Source of the DNA: Chloroflexota bacterium
GTDB lineage: Bacteria > Chloroflexota > UBA6077 > JAJPHF01
Length of the DNA stretch: 35,737 nt
Direction: 5' to 3'
NCBI GenBank assembly: GCA_019686175.1
Contig: JADGHJ010000007.1
Coordinates: 1 to 35,737 of the forward strand
The notes below the pieces were generated by a model. That model saw nothing but the letters and a program-made list of their open reading frames with translations. It did not search any database and was not told the DNA's origin. Made by a program: the position numbers and the translations under genes. Of this stretch, positions 10,837-18,541 are shown one piece after another. Each line of letters starts with the position of its first letter. Position 1 is the first letter of the stretch.

Positions 10837-11568
10837 ATGCCCCTACGGCTTGTCGACTCGGGTGGAGGACTGCGCGTCATCGGCGCGGCCATCCTGCTAC
10901 TGGCCCTCCTAGCCACACCAGTCGGGGCCCAGGAGGCGCCCGCCAGCTCCGACCACCCCATCCCCGTGATCGCGTCCGGTGACACCACAGCGCAGGCGCC
11001 GTTCGACCAGCAGTTTATCGACATGATGGTGCCGCACCACGAGGGTGCGGTCGCGATGGCTCGCATCGCGCTCCAACGGGCGAGCCGCTCCGAGATCCGG
11101 CAGATGGCCGACGACATCGTGCGGAGCCAGTCGGCGGAGATCGACCAGATGCGCGCCTGGCGCCAGGCCTGGTATGGGAGCGGCGAGACGCCGTCCATGG
11201 ACCAGATGCCGATGCTACACGCCATAGCTGGTATGGGCGATATGTCTGCACCGATGCCAGCCACCATGAACATGGCCGAGGAGGTCGAGCGCCTGCGCAC
11301 GGCACCCGAGCCGTTCGAGCTAGCGTTCATCGATCTGATGATCCCGCACCATCAGAGCGCGATCGACGCCGCGCGCCTGGCACTGCAGCAGGCGGAGCGG
11401 GAGGAGATCCGGGCGCTAGCGCGGGAGATCATCGCCGCCCAGCAGCGCGAGATCGACCAGATGCGCGCCTGGCGCCAGGCCTGGTTCGGCCAGCAGTCGC
11501 CAGCGGCCACCCCCGTGACTCCCGCCAACCCTCCGGCCCCTATGCCTCCCGGACACACCAGGCACTAA
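10837..11568 (+). CDS. Exported DUF305 protein with two repeats
   Basis: The protein has 243 aa, a signal peptide (cleavage near VGAQ, residues 29-32) and two DUF305 four-helix units. Each has the family His-His motif: MMVPHH at His67-His68 and LMIPHH at His171-His172, exactly 104 residues apart. Such proteins are often found in metal-related contexts and the His/Met-rich faces may bind copper, but function is not established. The unit ends are nearly identical (EIDQMRAWRQAW twice). Met is abundant between the units. The start has GGAGG 7 nt upstream, and a strong terminator follows the stop. Confidence 0.88.
   Translation: MPLRLVDSGGGLRVIGAAILLLALLATPVGAQEAPASSDHPIPVIASGDTTAQAPFDQQFIDMMVPHHEGAVAMARIALQRASRSEIRQMADDIVRSQSAEIDQMRAWRQAWYGSGETPSMDQMPMLHAIAGMGDMSAPMPATMNMAEEVERLRTAPEPFELAFIDLMIPHHQSAIDAARLALQQAEREEIRALAREIIAAQQREIDQMRAWRQAWFGQQSPAATPVTPANPPAPMPPGHTRH
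11137..11173 (+). repeat. 37-bp direct repeat, copy 1 (within DUF305 gene)
   Basis: These 37 bases match 11449-11485 exactly. They encode EIDQMRAWRQAW at the end of the first DUF305 unit. The two copies are 312 bp apart, the period of the gene's internal duplication. Confidence 0.9.
11449..11485 (+). repeat. 37-bp direct repeat, copy 2 (within DUF305 gene)
   Basis: This is the exact second copy of 11137-11173, at the end of the second DUF305 unit. The surrounding sequence of the two units has diverged much more than this block. Confidence 0.9.
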
Positions 11569-11575
11569 CTAAGCC

Positions 11576-11607
11576 AGGCGGGCCGTCCGTTGCGACGGCC
11601 CGCCTTT
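11576..11607 (+). terminator. Rho-independent terminator after the DUF305 gene
   Basis: A perfect 12-bp stem (11576-11587 with 11594-11605) closes a 6-nt loop and runs into a short T-run. It begins 8 nt after the stop codon and should isolate the DUF305 gene from gltB. Confidence 0.85.
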
Positions 11608-11616
11608 GCAGCACGC

Positions 11617-11645
11617 TGGCAATGCGCGGCAGAGTTTGCTACAAC
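11617..11645 (+). promoter_or_regulatory. Candidate gltB promoter
   Basis: TGGCAA at 11617-11622 and TACAAC at 11640-11645 are separated by 17 nt. The -10 resembles other boxes in this window. It is the first plausible promoter downstream of the DUF305 terminator. Confidence 0.35.
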
Positions 11646-11655
11646 GTTAGCATCC

Positions 11656-11678
11656 AGGTAACATGCGCCGTGTTACCT
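11656..11678 (+). promoter_or_regulatory. Dyad at the gltB transcription start region
   Basis: AGGTAACA (11656-11663) and TGTTACCT (11671-11678) form a perfect 8-bp dyad around a 7-nt centre. It lies 10 nt past the putative -10, where it could be an operator or the first hairpin of the mRNA. The AT-rich arms stand out in this GC-rich DNA. Confidence 0.45.
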
Positions 11679-11770
11679 TGGGATAGAAGTGGGGCGCGCG
11701 AGGATGCCGCTCCTCTAGGTGCCTGTGTCTCACCCCCAACGCCGGGGTTCGTAATTTCCAACGACGATGG

Positions 11771-11798
11771 AGTCGGCCACATGGCCGACTTTGTTGTT
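11771..11798 (+). terminator. Terminator-like hairpin in the gltB leader
   Basis: AGTCGGCC (11771-11778) pairs with GGCCGACT (11783-11790) over a 4-nt loop, followed by a T-rich run (TTGTTGTT). It lies about 100 nt before the gltB ATG, so it may act as an attenuator. The left arm could instead pair, with one G-U, with GCCGATT at 11803-11809. Confidence 0.45.
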
Positions 11799-11889
11799 GC
11801 CAGCCGATTTCGCACTGCCGCGCGCTGCCCAGCTCAACCACCCGTATCCTGAGGCGGTGCCGCGAGCCTGAAATTGAGCAGGGTGCCCG

Positions 11890-14800
11890 ATGAAGCAACC
11901 GTCCGCACGCCCGGATGCCTGGCCACTCTATGACCCGCGTTTCGAGCACGACGCGTGCGGTGTCGGTTTCGTAGCGAACGTTGCGGGCGTGGCGTCCCAC
12001 GCGATCTTGCAGTACGCGCTGACCTCGGTGGTCAATCTCACCCACCGCGGTGCGGTCGACGCCGACGCCGCCTCGGGCGACGGCGCCGGCGTGCTCACGC
12101 AGATCCCCCGCGCCCTGTTCGCCCGTGAGCTAGCGCGACTCGGCATCCGGCTCACCGAGCTGGACCGGCTCGCCGTCGGCATGGTGTTTCTCCCGCGCGA
12201 TCCGGCCGGGCAGGCGCGCGGGCGCCAGCTCATCCAAGAGGCCGTGGCCCGCCAAGGGCTCGATTTCCTCGGCTGGCGCGCGGTACCGGTGCACCCGGAA
12301 GTACTGGGCACCAAGGCGCAGAGCACACAGCCTCAGATCGAGCAGGCGCTGATCGCGCAGAGCGGCGCGCTCGGTCCGGACGATTTCGAGCGCGTGCTGT
12401 ACCTGGTGCGCAAGGATGTCGAGGCGCGCGCCGCGGCCGAGGGCCTCGACTCGCTGTACCTGCCCTCGCTGTCGCACCGCACCATTGTCTACAAGGGGCT
12501 GTTCGTCGCCCCTCAGCTCGCCGGCTTCTACGCCGACTTGCGCGACCCGGCCTACGAGACAGCGCTGGCCATCTTCCACCAGCGCTACAGCACCAATACC
12601 CTGCCCAACTGGCTGCTGGCCCAGCCGTTCCGTATGCTGGCGCACAACGGCGAGATCAACACCCTGCAGGGCAACCGCAACTGGATGCGCGCGCGCGAGC
12701 CGGAGCTGGCCTCGCCACTGTGGAACGGCGACCGCGCGCTACTGCGCCCCGTCATCTGGGAGGCGGGCAGCGACTCCGCCAGCCTGGATAACGCCCTGGA
12801 GCTGCTCGAGCGCAGCGGCCGCGACCTGCTGCACGCCATGGCCATGCTGGTGCCCGAGGCCTGGGAGAACATGCCCGACCTCGACCCGCAGCTCCGCGCC
12901 TTCTACGAGTACCACGCCTGCCTGATGGAGCCGTGGGACGGCCCCGCCGCCCTGGCCTTCACCGACGGTGTCACCGTCGCGGCCACGCTCGACCGCAATG
13001 GCCTGCGCCCGGCCCGCTACTGGTACACGCAGGATGGCCTCGTGTTGATGGCCTCCGAGGTCGGCGTGGTGGACCTGCCGGACGAGGCGATCCGCGAGAA
13101 GGGCCGGCTGGGGCCGGGCCAGATGATCGCCGTCGACACGGCCCAGGGCGTGTTCCTGCGCAACGAGGAGATCAAGCGCGAGCTGGCGCGCCGGCAGCCG
13201 TACGGCGCCTGGCTCGACACCGAGCTGCATCGCCTGGAGGCGCCACCGCCGCCCCACGACGCCCTGTACGGGCGCGGCTTCTACTGGCCGCATGGCGACA
13301 GCCGCTACACGAATGGCTCGCAGCCCCACGACGCGGGCGACCTCGCCGCGGAGCTGCAACAGCAGCAGCGCGCTTTCGGCTACACGGCCGAGGACGTGCG
13401 TATGATCGTGCGCCCAATGGGCGCCACGGGCCACGATGCCGTGTGGTCGATGGGCGACGATACGCCGCTGCCGGTGCTCTCGCAGCAGCCGCGCTCCTTC
13501 TACAACTTCTTCCGCCAGCGCTTCGCGCAGGTAACCAACCCGCCCATCGACCCGCTGCGCGAGCAGCTGGTGATGTCGCTGTCGACCTACGCCGGGGCGC
13601 GGCCGAGCGTGCTGGAGGAGAGCCCGGCGCACGCCCATCTGGTTCACCTGCCCACCCCGGTGCTGCTGGCCCACGACCTGGAGCGGCTGCGCGCGCTGGG
13701 CCACGACCCGGCGTTTCGGAGCGCCACGCTGCGCACGCTGTGGCCGGTGTGCGAGGGCGCCGAGGGGCTGGAGCGCGCGCTTGATCGCCTGTGCGCCGAG
13801 GCCGAGCGGGCGGTGGACGCGGGCGCGCACATCCTGATCCTCTCCGACCGTGGCGTCGATGCCGAGCACGCGCCACTGCCGATGGCCCTGGCGGTGGGGG
13901 CGGTGCACCACCACCTAATCCGCGCCGGCAAGCGCCTGCGCGCCGACCTCATCGCCGAGACGGGCGACGCCTGGGACATCCACCACTTCGCGGTGCTCAT
14001 CGGCTACGGCGCCAGCGCGGTGCATCCCTACGTCGCGCTGGCCACCGCCGCGGCGCTACCTGGCGAGCGTGGGCTCGAGGAGCTGACGGTCGAGGAGGCG
14101 CTGCTCAAGTTCCGCGCCGCCGTCGAGGCCGGCCTCCTGAAGATCTGCTCGAAGATGGGCATCTCGTGTCTGTCGAGCTATCGCGGGGCGCAGATCTTCG
14201 AGATCGTCGGGCTCGACCAGGCGCTGGTCGACCGCGCGTTCGCCGGCACGCCCTGCCGCATCGGCGGTCTCGGCCTGCGCGACCTGGCCGAGGAGGTCGC
14301 GCGTCGGCACCGCGAGGCGTTCGGCACCCCCACGAACGGGCGGCTGCGCGACTACGGCTTCGTGCGCTACCGCGGCGATGGCGAGCGCCACGGCTACGCG
14401 CCGCCCGTGGTGAAGGCGATGCACCGCGCGGTGGCCAGTGGGCAGTACAGCGACTACCAGGAGTTCCGTTCGCTGGTGCAGGCCACCGGCCCGCTCAGCA
14501 TCCGCGACCTCCTGACCTTCCGCCCCGCCGGCCCGCCGGTGCCGCTGGGGGAAGTCGAGCCCGTCGAGGCGATCCTCAAGCGGTTCGTCAGCACCGCCAT
14601 GTCGCTGGGCGCGCTGAGCCCGGAGGCGGTGCAGACGCTGGCCATCGCCATGAACCGCATCGGCGCGCGCAGCAACTCGGGCGAGGGCGGCGAGGATCCC
14701 GACTGGTACCACGACACGAGCTGGGGCGTGCCTGCGCACAACAAGATCAAGCAGGTGGCCTCGGCGCGCTTCGGCGTGACGGCCCTGTACCTGGCGCATG

Positions 14801-16548
14801 CTGAGGAGCTCGAGATCAAGATGGCGCAGGGCTCGAAGCCCGGCGAGGGCGGCCAGCTCCCGGGCCACAAAGTCTCGGCCATGATCGCCCGCTTGCGCCA
14901 CGCGGTGCCGGGCATCGCGCTGATCTCGCCGCCGCCGCACCACGACATCTACAGCATCGAGGACCTGGCGCAGCTCATCTACGACCTGAAGATCGCTAAC
15001 CCCCGCGCGCGCATCGGCGTCAAGCTCGTCTCCGAGGCGGGCGTGGGCACGATCGCGGCGGGCGTCGCCAAAGCATATGCCGACTACATCTTGATCTCGG
15101 GCCACGAGGGCGGCACCGGCGCCTCGCCGCTGAGTTCCATCAAGAACGCGGGCTGCCCCTGGGAGCTAGGGCTGGCCGAGACCCAGCAAGTCCTGATGCT
15201 CAACGACCTGCGGGGGCGCGTGCGGCTGCGCACCGACGGCGGCTTGAAGACCGGCCGCGACATCATGATCGCGGCGCTGCTGGGCGCCGAGGAGTACGGC
15301 TTCGGCACCTCGGCCGTGGTGGCGATCGGCTGCGACATGGCCCGACAGTGCCACCTGAACACCTGCCCCACCGGGATCGCCACCCAGCGCGAGGACCTCC
15401 GCTGGCGAGCGTTCGGCTCGCCCGACGACCCGGCGCGCCGCCGCGCCATCATCGAGCAGAAGGCGCAGCACGCGATCAATTACTTCACCCAGTTGGCGAT
15501 GGAGGTGCGCGAGCTCCTGGCCTCGCTCGGCCTGCGCTCGCTCCAGGAGGCGATCGGCCGCACCGACCTGCTGGCGCCCGCCCCGCCGGCCAGCCCGCGC
15601 GCCGCGCGCCTGGACCTCAGCGCGCTGCTGGCGCCGCCAGCAGCAGACGGCCCGCGCCGCTGCGAGCAGCCGCGCAACGACCGGCCCGGCGACGTGCCGT
15701 TCGACGACCAGCTCCTGCGCGACGCCCTGCCGGCCCTGGAGCGGCGCGAGCCGGTGACGCTGCACTACACCATTCGCAACGATCAGCGCACCGTCGGTGC
15801 ACGCCTGTCGGGCGAGATCGCCCGCCGCTGGGGCAGCGCGGGCCTGCCCGACGGCACCATCGAGGTCCACCTGCGCGGGACCGCCGGTCAGAGCTTCGGC
15901 GCCTTCTGCACCCGCGGGCTGCGGCTGGTGCTCGTCGGCGAGGCGAACGACTACGTGGGCAAGGGGCTGTGCGGGGCGGAGATCATCGTGCGGCCGCCGC
16001 CCACGGCGCGCTTCGCGGCGCACGACAACGTGATCGTCGGCAACACCGTGCTGTACGGCGCCACCTCCGGGCGCCTGTACGTGGCCGGGCGCGCCGGCGA
16101 ACGGTTCGCGGTCCGCAACAGCGGCGCGCAGGCGGTGGTCGAGGGCACGGGCGATCACTGCTGCGAGTACATGACCGGCGGCGTGGTGGTAGTCCTCGGC
16201 AGCACGGGGCGCAACTTCGGCGCTGGCATGTCGGCCGGCGTGGCGTACGTGCTCGACGAGGCCGGCGACTTCCCACGCAAGGTGAACACGGAGCTCGTGC
16301 ACCTCGAGCGCCTGAGCGAGGAGGTGGATTTCGAGCGGCTCACCCAGCTGCTCGAAGAGCACGCGGCCGCGACCGGCAGCGCCCGTGCCCGGGCGATCCT
16401 GGCCGACTGGGACCGCTACGCGCCGCGCTTCTGGAAGGTGCTGCCATACCCGCCAGCGGTCCAGCAGCACACCCCGGGCAACCAGGCGGCCGACACGGGC
16501 ACCGTGGCACCCAACACCGACGCCCCAGCGCGGGTGCACAAGGGCTAG
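11890..16548 (+). CDS. gltB: Glutamate synthase large subunit
   Basis: This 1552-aa enzyme converts glutamine plus 2-oxoglutarate to two glutamates, the central ammonia-assimilation step. A 22-residue propeptide precedes the class II amidotransferase nucleophile Cys23 in DACGVGF. The glutaminase domain shows QRYSTNTLPNW and LAHNGEINT. The FMN/synthase domain holds AQGSKPGEGGQLPG and SGHEGGTGASPLSS. The [3Fe-4S] ligands are Cys1148, Cys1154 and Cys1159. A GXGXG beta-helix domain (YVGKGLCGAEIIV onward) ends the protein. A Pro/Ala-rich linker lies near residues 1226-1260. The RBS is weak (AGGG). The small NADPH subunit gene gltD is not adjacent, so electrons may come from ferredoxin or from a distant GltD. 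Regulation by the structured leader is suspected. Confidence 0.97.
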   Translation: MKQPSARPDAWPLYDPRFEHDACGVGFVANVAGVASHAILQYALTSVVNLTHRGAVDADAASGDGAGVLTQIPRALFARELARLGIRLTELDRLAVGMVFLPRDPAGQARGRQLIQEAVARQGLDFLGWRAVPVHPEVLGTKAQSTQPQIEQALIAQSGALGPDDFERVLYLVRKDVEARAAAEGLDSLYLPSLSHRTIVYKGLFVAPQLAGFYADLRDPAYETALAIFHQRYSTNTLPNWLLAQPFRMLAHNGEINTLQGNRNWMRAREPELASPLWNGDRALLRPVIWEAGSDSASLDNALELLERSGRDLLHAMAMLVPEAWENMPDLDPQLRAFYEYHACLMEPWDGPAALAFTDGVTVAATLDRNGLRPARYWYTQDGLVLMASEVGVVDLPDEAIREKGRLGPGQMIAVDTAQGVFLRNEEIKRELARRQPYGAWLDTELHRLEAPPPPHDALYGRGFYWPHGDSRYTNGSQPHDAGDLAAELQQQQRAFGYTAEDVRMIVRPMGATGHDAVWSMGDDTPLPVLSQQPRSFYNFFRQRFAQVTNPPIDPLREQLVMSLSTYAGARPSVLEESPAHAHLVHLPTPVLLAHDLERLRALGHDPAFRSATLRTLWPVCEGAEGLERALDRLCAEAERAVDAGAHILILSDRGVDAEHAPLPMALAVGAVHHHLIRAGKRLRADLIAETGDAWDIHHFAVLIGYGASAVHPYVALATAAALPGERGLEELTVEEALLKFRAAVEAGLLKICSKMGISCLSSYRGAQIFEIVGLDQALVDRAFAGTPCRIGGLGLRDLAEEVARRHREAFGTPTNGRLRDYGFVRYRGDGERHGYAPPVVKAMHRAVASGQYSDYQEFRSLVQATGPLSIRDLLTFRPAGPPVPLGEVEPVEAILKRFVSTAMSLGALSPEAVQTLAIAMNRIGARSNSGEGGEDPDWYHDTSWGVPAHNKIKQVASARFGVTALYLAHAEELEIKMAQGSKPGEGGQLPGHKVSAMIARLRHAVPGIALISPPPHHDIYSIEDLAQLIYDLKIANPRARIGVKLVSEAGVGTIAAGVAKAYADYILISGHEGGTGASPLSSIKNAGCPWELGLAETQQVLMLNDLRGRVRLRTDGGLKTGRDIMIAALLGAEEYGFGTSAVVAIGCDMARQCHLNTCPTGIATQREDLRWRAFGSPDDPARRRAIIEQKAQHAINYFTQLAMEVRELLASLGLRSLQEAIGRTDLLAPAPPASPRAARLDLSALLAPPAADGPRRCEQPRNDRPGDVPFDDQLLRDALPALERREPVTLHYTIRNDQRTVGARLSGEIARRWGSAGLPDGTIEVHLRGTAGQSFGAFCTRGLRLVLVGEANDYVGKGLCGAEIIVRPPPTARFAAHDNVIVGNTVLYGATSGRLYVAGRAGERFAVRNSGAQAVVEGTGDHCCEYMTGGVVVVLGSTGRNFGAGMSAGVAYVLDEAGDFPRKVNTELVHLERLSEEVDFERLTQLLEEHAAATGSARARAILADWDRYAPRFWKVLPYPPAVQQHTPGNQAADTGTVAPNTDAPARVHKG

Positions 16549-16857
16549 CGCGCCGGCGGCTTCCTCGCGCCGCGCGGCCCCGCGGCCCTGGCGCTCGTCC
16601 GGCCCCGCCGCCATAATCCTTCCCGGCGGCCGCCGGCCAACGGTAGACTTGTAGGCGTGCGGCCCCACCTGCCCGCCGGGGACGAGCACAGCGTCTCCAA
16701 GCTAGACGACGCTAGATAGTGCTGCACGGGCTGCCTGCAGCGCGCGGCGCCTGCCGCTGCGAGCCGGCCATCGCCACCGTGTTGATGGCGCAGCCGCCGC
16801 GCCGAGCCAGGCCCGACGCCGCAGGCGTTGCCCGCCGCGCAGCGAGGACCAACAACG
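16549..16857 (+). other. Intergenic region before the ABC operon
   Basis: No gene is supported in these 309 nt. Visible features are a GCCGCG/CGCGGC hairpin soon after the gltB stop (16569-16586), a perfect 14-bp GC palindrome at 16623-16636, a TAGACT -10-like box at 16644-16649 without a good -35, and a small AGCGTC/GACGCT hairpin at 16690-16713. The promoter of the four-gene operon should lie here, but I cannot place it confidently. Confidence 0.4.
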
Positions 16858-17817
16858 ATGATCCAGGCCGAACACCTGACCAAGTACTACGGCCCGCGCG
16901 CCGCGGTGCGCGATGTCACCTTCGAGGTGGCCAAAGGGGAGATCCTCGGGTTCCTCGGCCCCAACGGGGCGGGCAAGTCGACCACCATGCGCATGCTCAC
17001 CGGGTATCTGCCGCCCACCAGCGGCACGGCCAAGATCGCCGGCTACGACATCCTCACCCACTCGCTGGAGGCGCGCCGGCACATCGGCTACCTGCCTGAG
17101 AACGTCCCGCTCTACCTCGAGATGGCCGTGGCCGACTACCTGCATTTCATGGGCGAGATCCGCGGGCTGACCAACGGGCGCCGGCGCCGGCAGCGCGTGG
17201 ACACCGTGATGGAGATGACGAACCTCACCCACGTGCGCGACCGCCTGATCGCCAAGCTGTCGAAAGGGTATCGGCAGCGCGTGGGGCTGGCGCAGGCGCT
17301 GGTGGCCGACCCCGAGGTGCTGATCCTCGACGAGCCGACCATCGGCCTCGACCCGAAGCAGATCATCGAGACGCGCAACCTCATCAAGAGTCTGGCGGGC
17401 GAGCACACGGTCATCCTGAGCACGCACATCCTGCCCGAGGTGAGCGCGACCTGCCAGCGCGTGATCATCATCAACGACGGGGAGATCGCGGCCGTCGACA
17501 CGCCCGAGAACCTCACGCGGCGCCTGCGCGGCGCCGAGACGCTGCAGCTCGAGGTGCGCGGCCCGCGCGAGGCCGTCGCGCAACTGCTGCGCGCTCAGCC
17601 CAAGGTGCTGGATGTCACCGCCCAGCCCGCGCCAGACGGCCGCACGACCTTCACCGTGTCGTGTGAGCTGGGCAGCGACCTGCGCGAGCAGCTCGCCGCG
17701 GCGGTGGTCGGCGCCGGGTACGGGCTGAGCGAGCTGCGCAGCGTGCGCCTCAGCCTGGAGGAGATCTTCCTGCAGATCATCACCGAGGAGCCCCAACCCG
17801 AACTGGTCGAGGCCTGA
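16858..17817 (+). CDS. ABC transporter ATP-binding protein, gliding/ABC-2 type
   Basis: This 319-aa ATPase energises the export system encoded by the next genes. Walker A is GPNGAGKST (residues 34-42, Lys40), the signature LSKGYRQR starts at 134, Walker B VLILDEPT ends at Glu159/Thr161, and the switch His is His190. A C-terminal domain of about 90 residues follows the NBD, as in the CcmA/GldA subclass. The ATG at 16858 is chosen over an upstream in-frame TTG because it has GAGGA nearby and starts at the conserved IQAEHLTKYYG. It is first in a four-gene operon, 13 nt from the permease. Confidence 0.92.
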   Translation: MIQAEHLTKYYGPRAAVRDVTFEVAKGEILGFLGPNGAGKSTTMRMLTGYLPPTSGTAKIAGYDILTHSLEARRHIGYLPENVPLYLEMAVADYLHFMGEIRGLTNGRRRRQRVDTVMEMTNLTHVRDRLIAKLSKGYRQRVGLAQALVADPEVLILDEPTIGLDPKQIIETRNLIKSLAGEHTVILSTHILPEVSATCQRVIIINDGEIAAVDTPENLTRRLRGAETLQLEVRGPREAVAQLLRAQPKVLDVTAQPAPDGRTTFTVSCELGSDLREQLAAAVVGAGYGLSELRSVRLSLEEIFLQIITEEPQPELVEA

Positions 17818-17830
17818 CGGGAGCAGCCGC

Positions 17831-18541
17831 ATGCGTAACATCTGGGCCATTGCCCGCCGCGAGCTATACGCCTACTTCACGTCGCCGATCGCCTACGTGA
17901 TCGGCGCCCTGTTCCTGCTGATCAGCGGCTTCCTGTTCTCGCTGATCCTCAACCTGAGCAGTGAAGCGACCATGCGGCCGCTGTTCGGCAACCTGTCGGT
18001 GATCTTCCTGTTCGCCGTGCCGTTCCTCACCATGCGGCTGCTGGCCGAGGAGGCGCGCACGGGCACGCTCGAGCTGCTGCTCACGGCCCCGGTGCGAGAC
18101 TCCCAGCTCGTGCTCGGCAAGTTCCTGGGGGCCCTGCTGCTGGTGCTGGCCATCCTGGCCTGCACGGCGATCTACCCGATCATCTTGCTGCTTGCCGGCA
18201 ACCCCGACCGCGGACCGATCCTCGCCGGCTACCTCGGGATCATCCTCCAGGCGGCCGCGTTCCTGGCCATCGGGCTGTTCGCCTCGTCGCTTACCCAGAA
18301 CCAGATCATCGCCGCCATGCTCACGTTCGTGATCTTGCTGCTGCTGTGGCTCAGCGACGCCCTGGGCAACTACACCGGCGGGCGCATCGGTGACCTGTTC
18401 CGGTTCCTGAGCATCACGCGGCACCTGGACGAGTTCCCGCGCGGGATCATCGACACGCGGCACATCGTGTACTTCCTGAGCGCGATCGTGGTCGCCCTGT
18501 TCCTGACCGTCCAGTCGGTCCAATCCCGGAGGTGGCGCTGA
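17831..18541 (+). CDS. ABC-2 family permease, GldF-like
   Basis: The 236-aa integral membrane protein has about six predicted helices. A cytosolic N-terminal segment (MRNIWAIARRELYAYFTSP) precedes the first helix, and LAEEARTGTLELLLTAPV is the conserved coupling region of ABC-2 permeases. With the preceding ATPase and the following GldG-like protein it forms the GldA-GldF-GldG arrangement. That set is needed for gliding in some Bacteroidota, but homologues occur widely in non-gliders with unknown cargo. Its stop overlaps the next start by one base (TGATG), indicating translational coupling. Confidence 0.9.
   Translation: MRNIWAIARRELYAYFTSPIAYVIGALFLLISGFLFSLILNLSSEATMRPLFGNLSVIFLFAVPFLTMRLLAEEARTGTLELLLTAPVRDSQLVLGKFLGALLLVLAILACTAIYPIILLLAGNPDRGPILAGYLGIILQAAAFLAIGLFASSLTQNQIIAAMLTFVILLLLWLSDALGNYTGGRIGDLFRFLSITRHLDEFPRGIIDTRHIVYFLSAIVVALFLTVQSVQSRRWR

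Larger units (their letters stand above)
11608..11889 (+). other. gltB upstream region and structured leader
   Basis: No convincing gene lies here. It holds a promoter-like pair near 11617-11645, then a series of short hairpins: 11656-11678, GAGGA/TCCTC at 11700-11715, ACCCC/GGGGT at 11732-11748, and 11771-11790 followed by a TTGTTGTTG run. The transcript leader before gltB would be about 240 nt, unusually long for this window. Confidence 0.55.

Noticed and set aside
11680-11765. Possible tRNA because of a GGGGTTCG segment
   Set aside because: The required T-stem complement, anticodon arm and acceptor stem cannot be formed.
16623-16636. 14-bp GC palindrome as an operator or attachment site
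   Set aside because: It is made only of C and G; such palindromes are expected by chance at this base composition.
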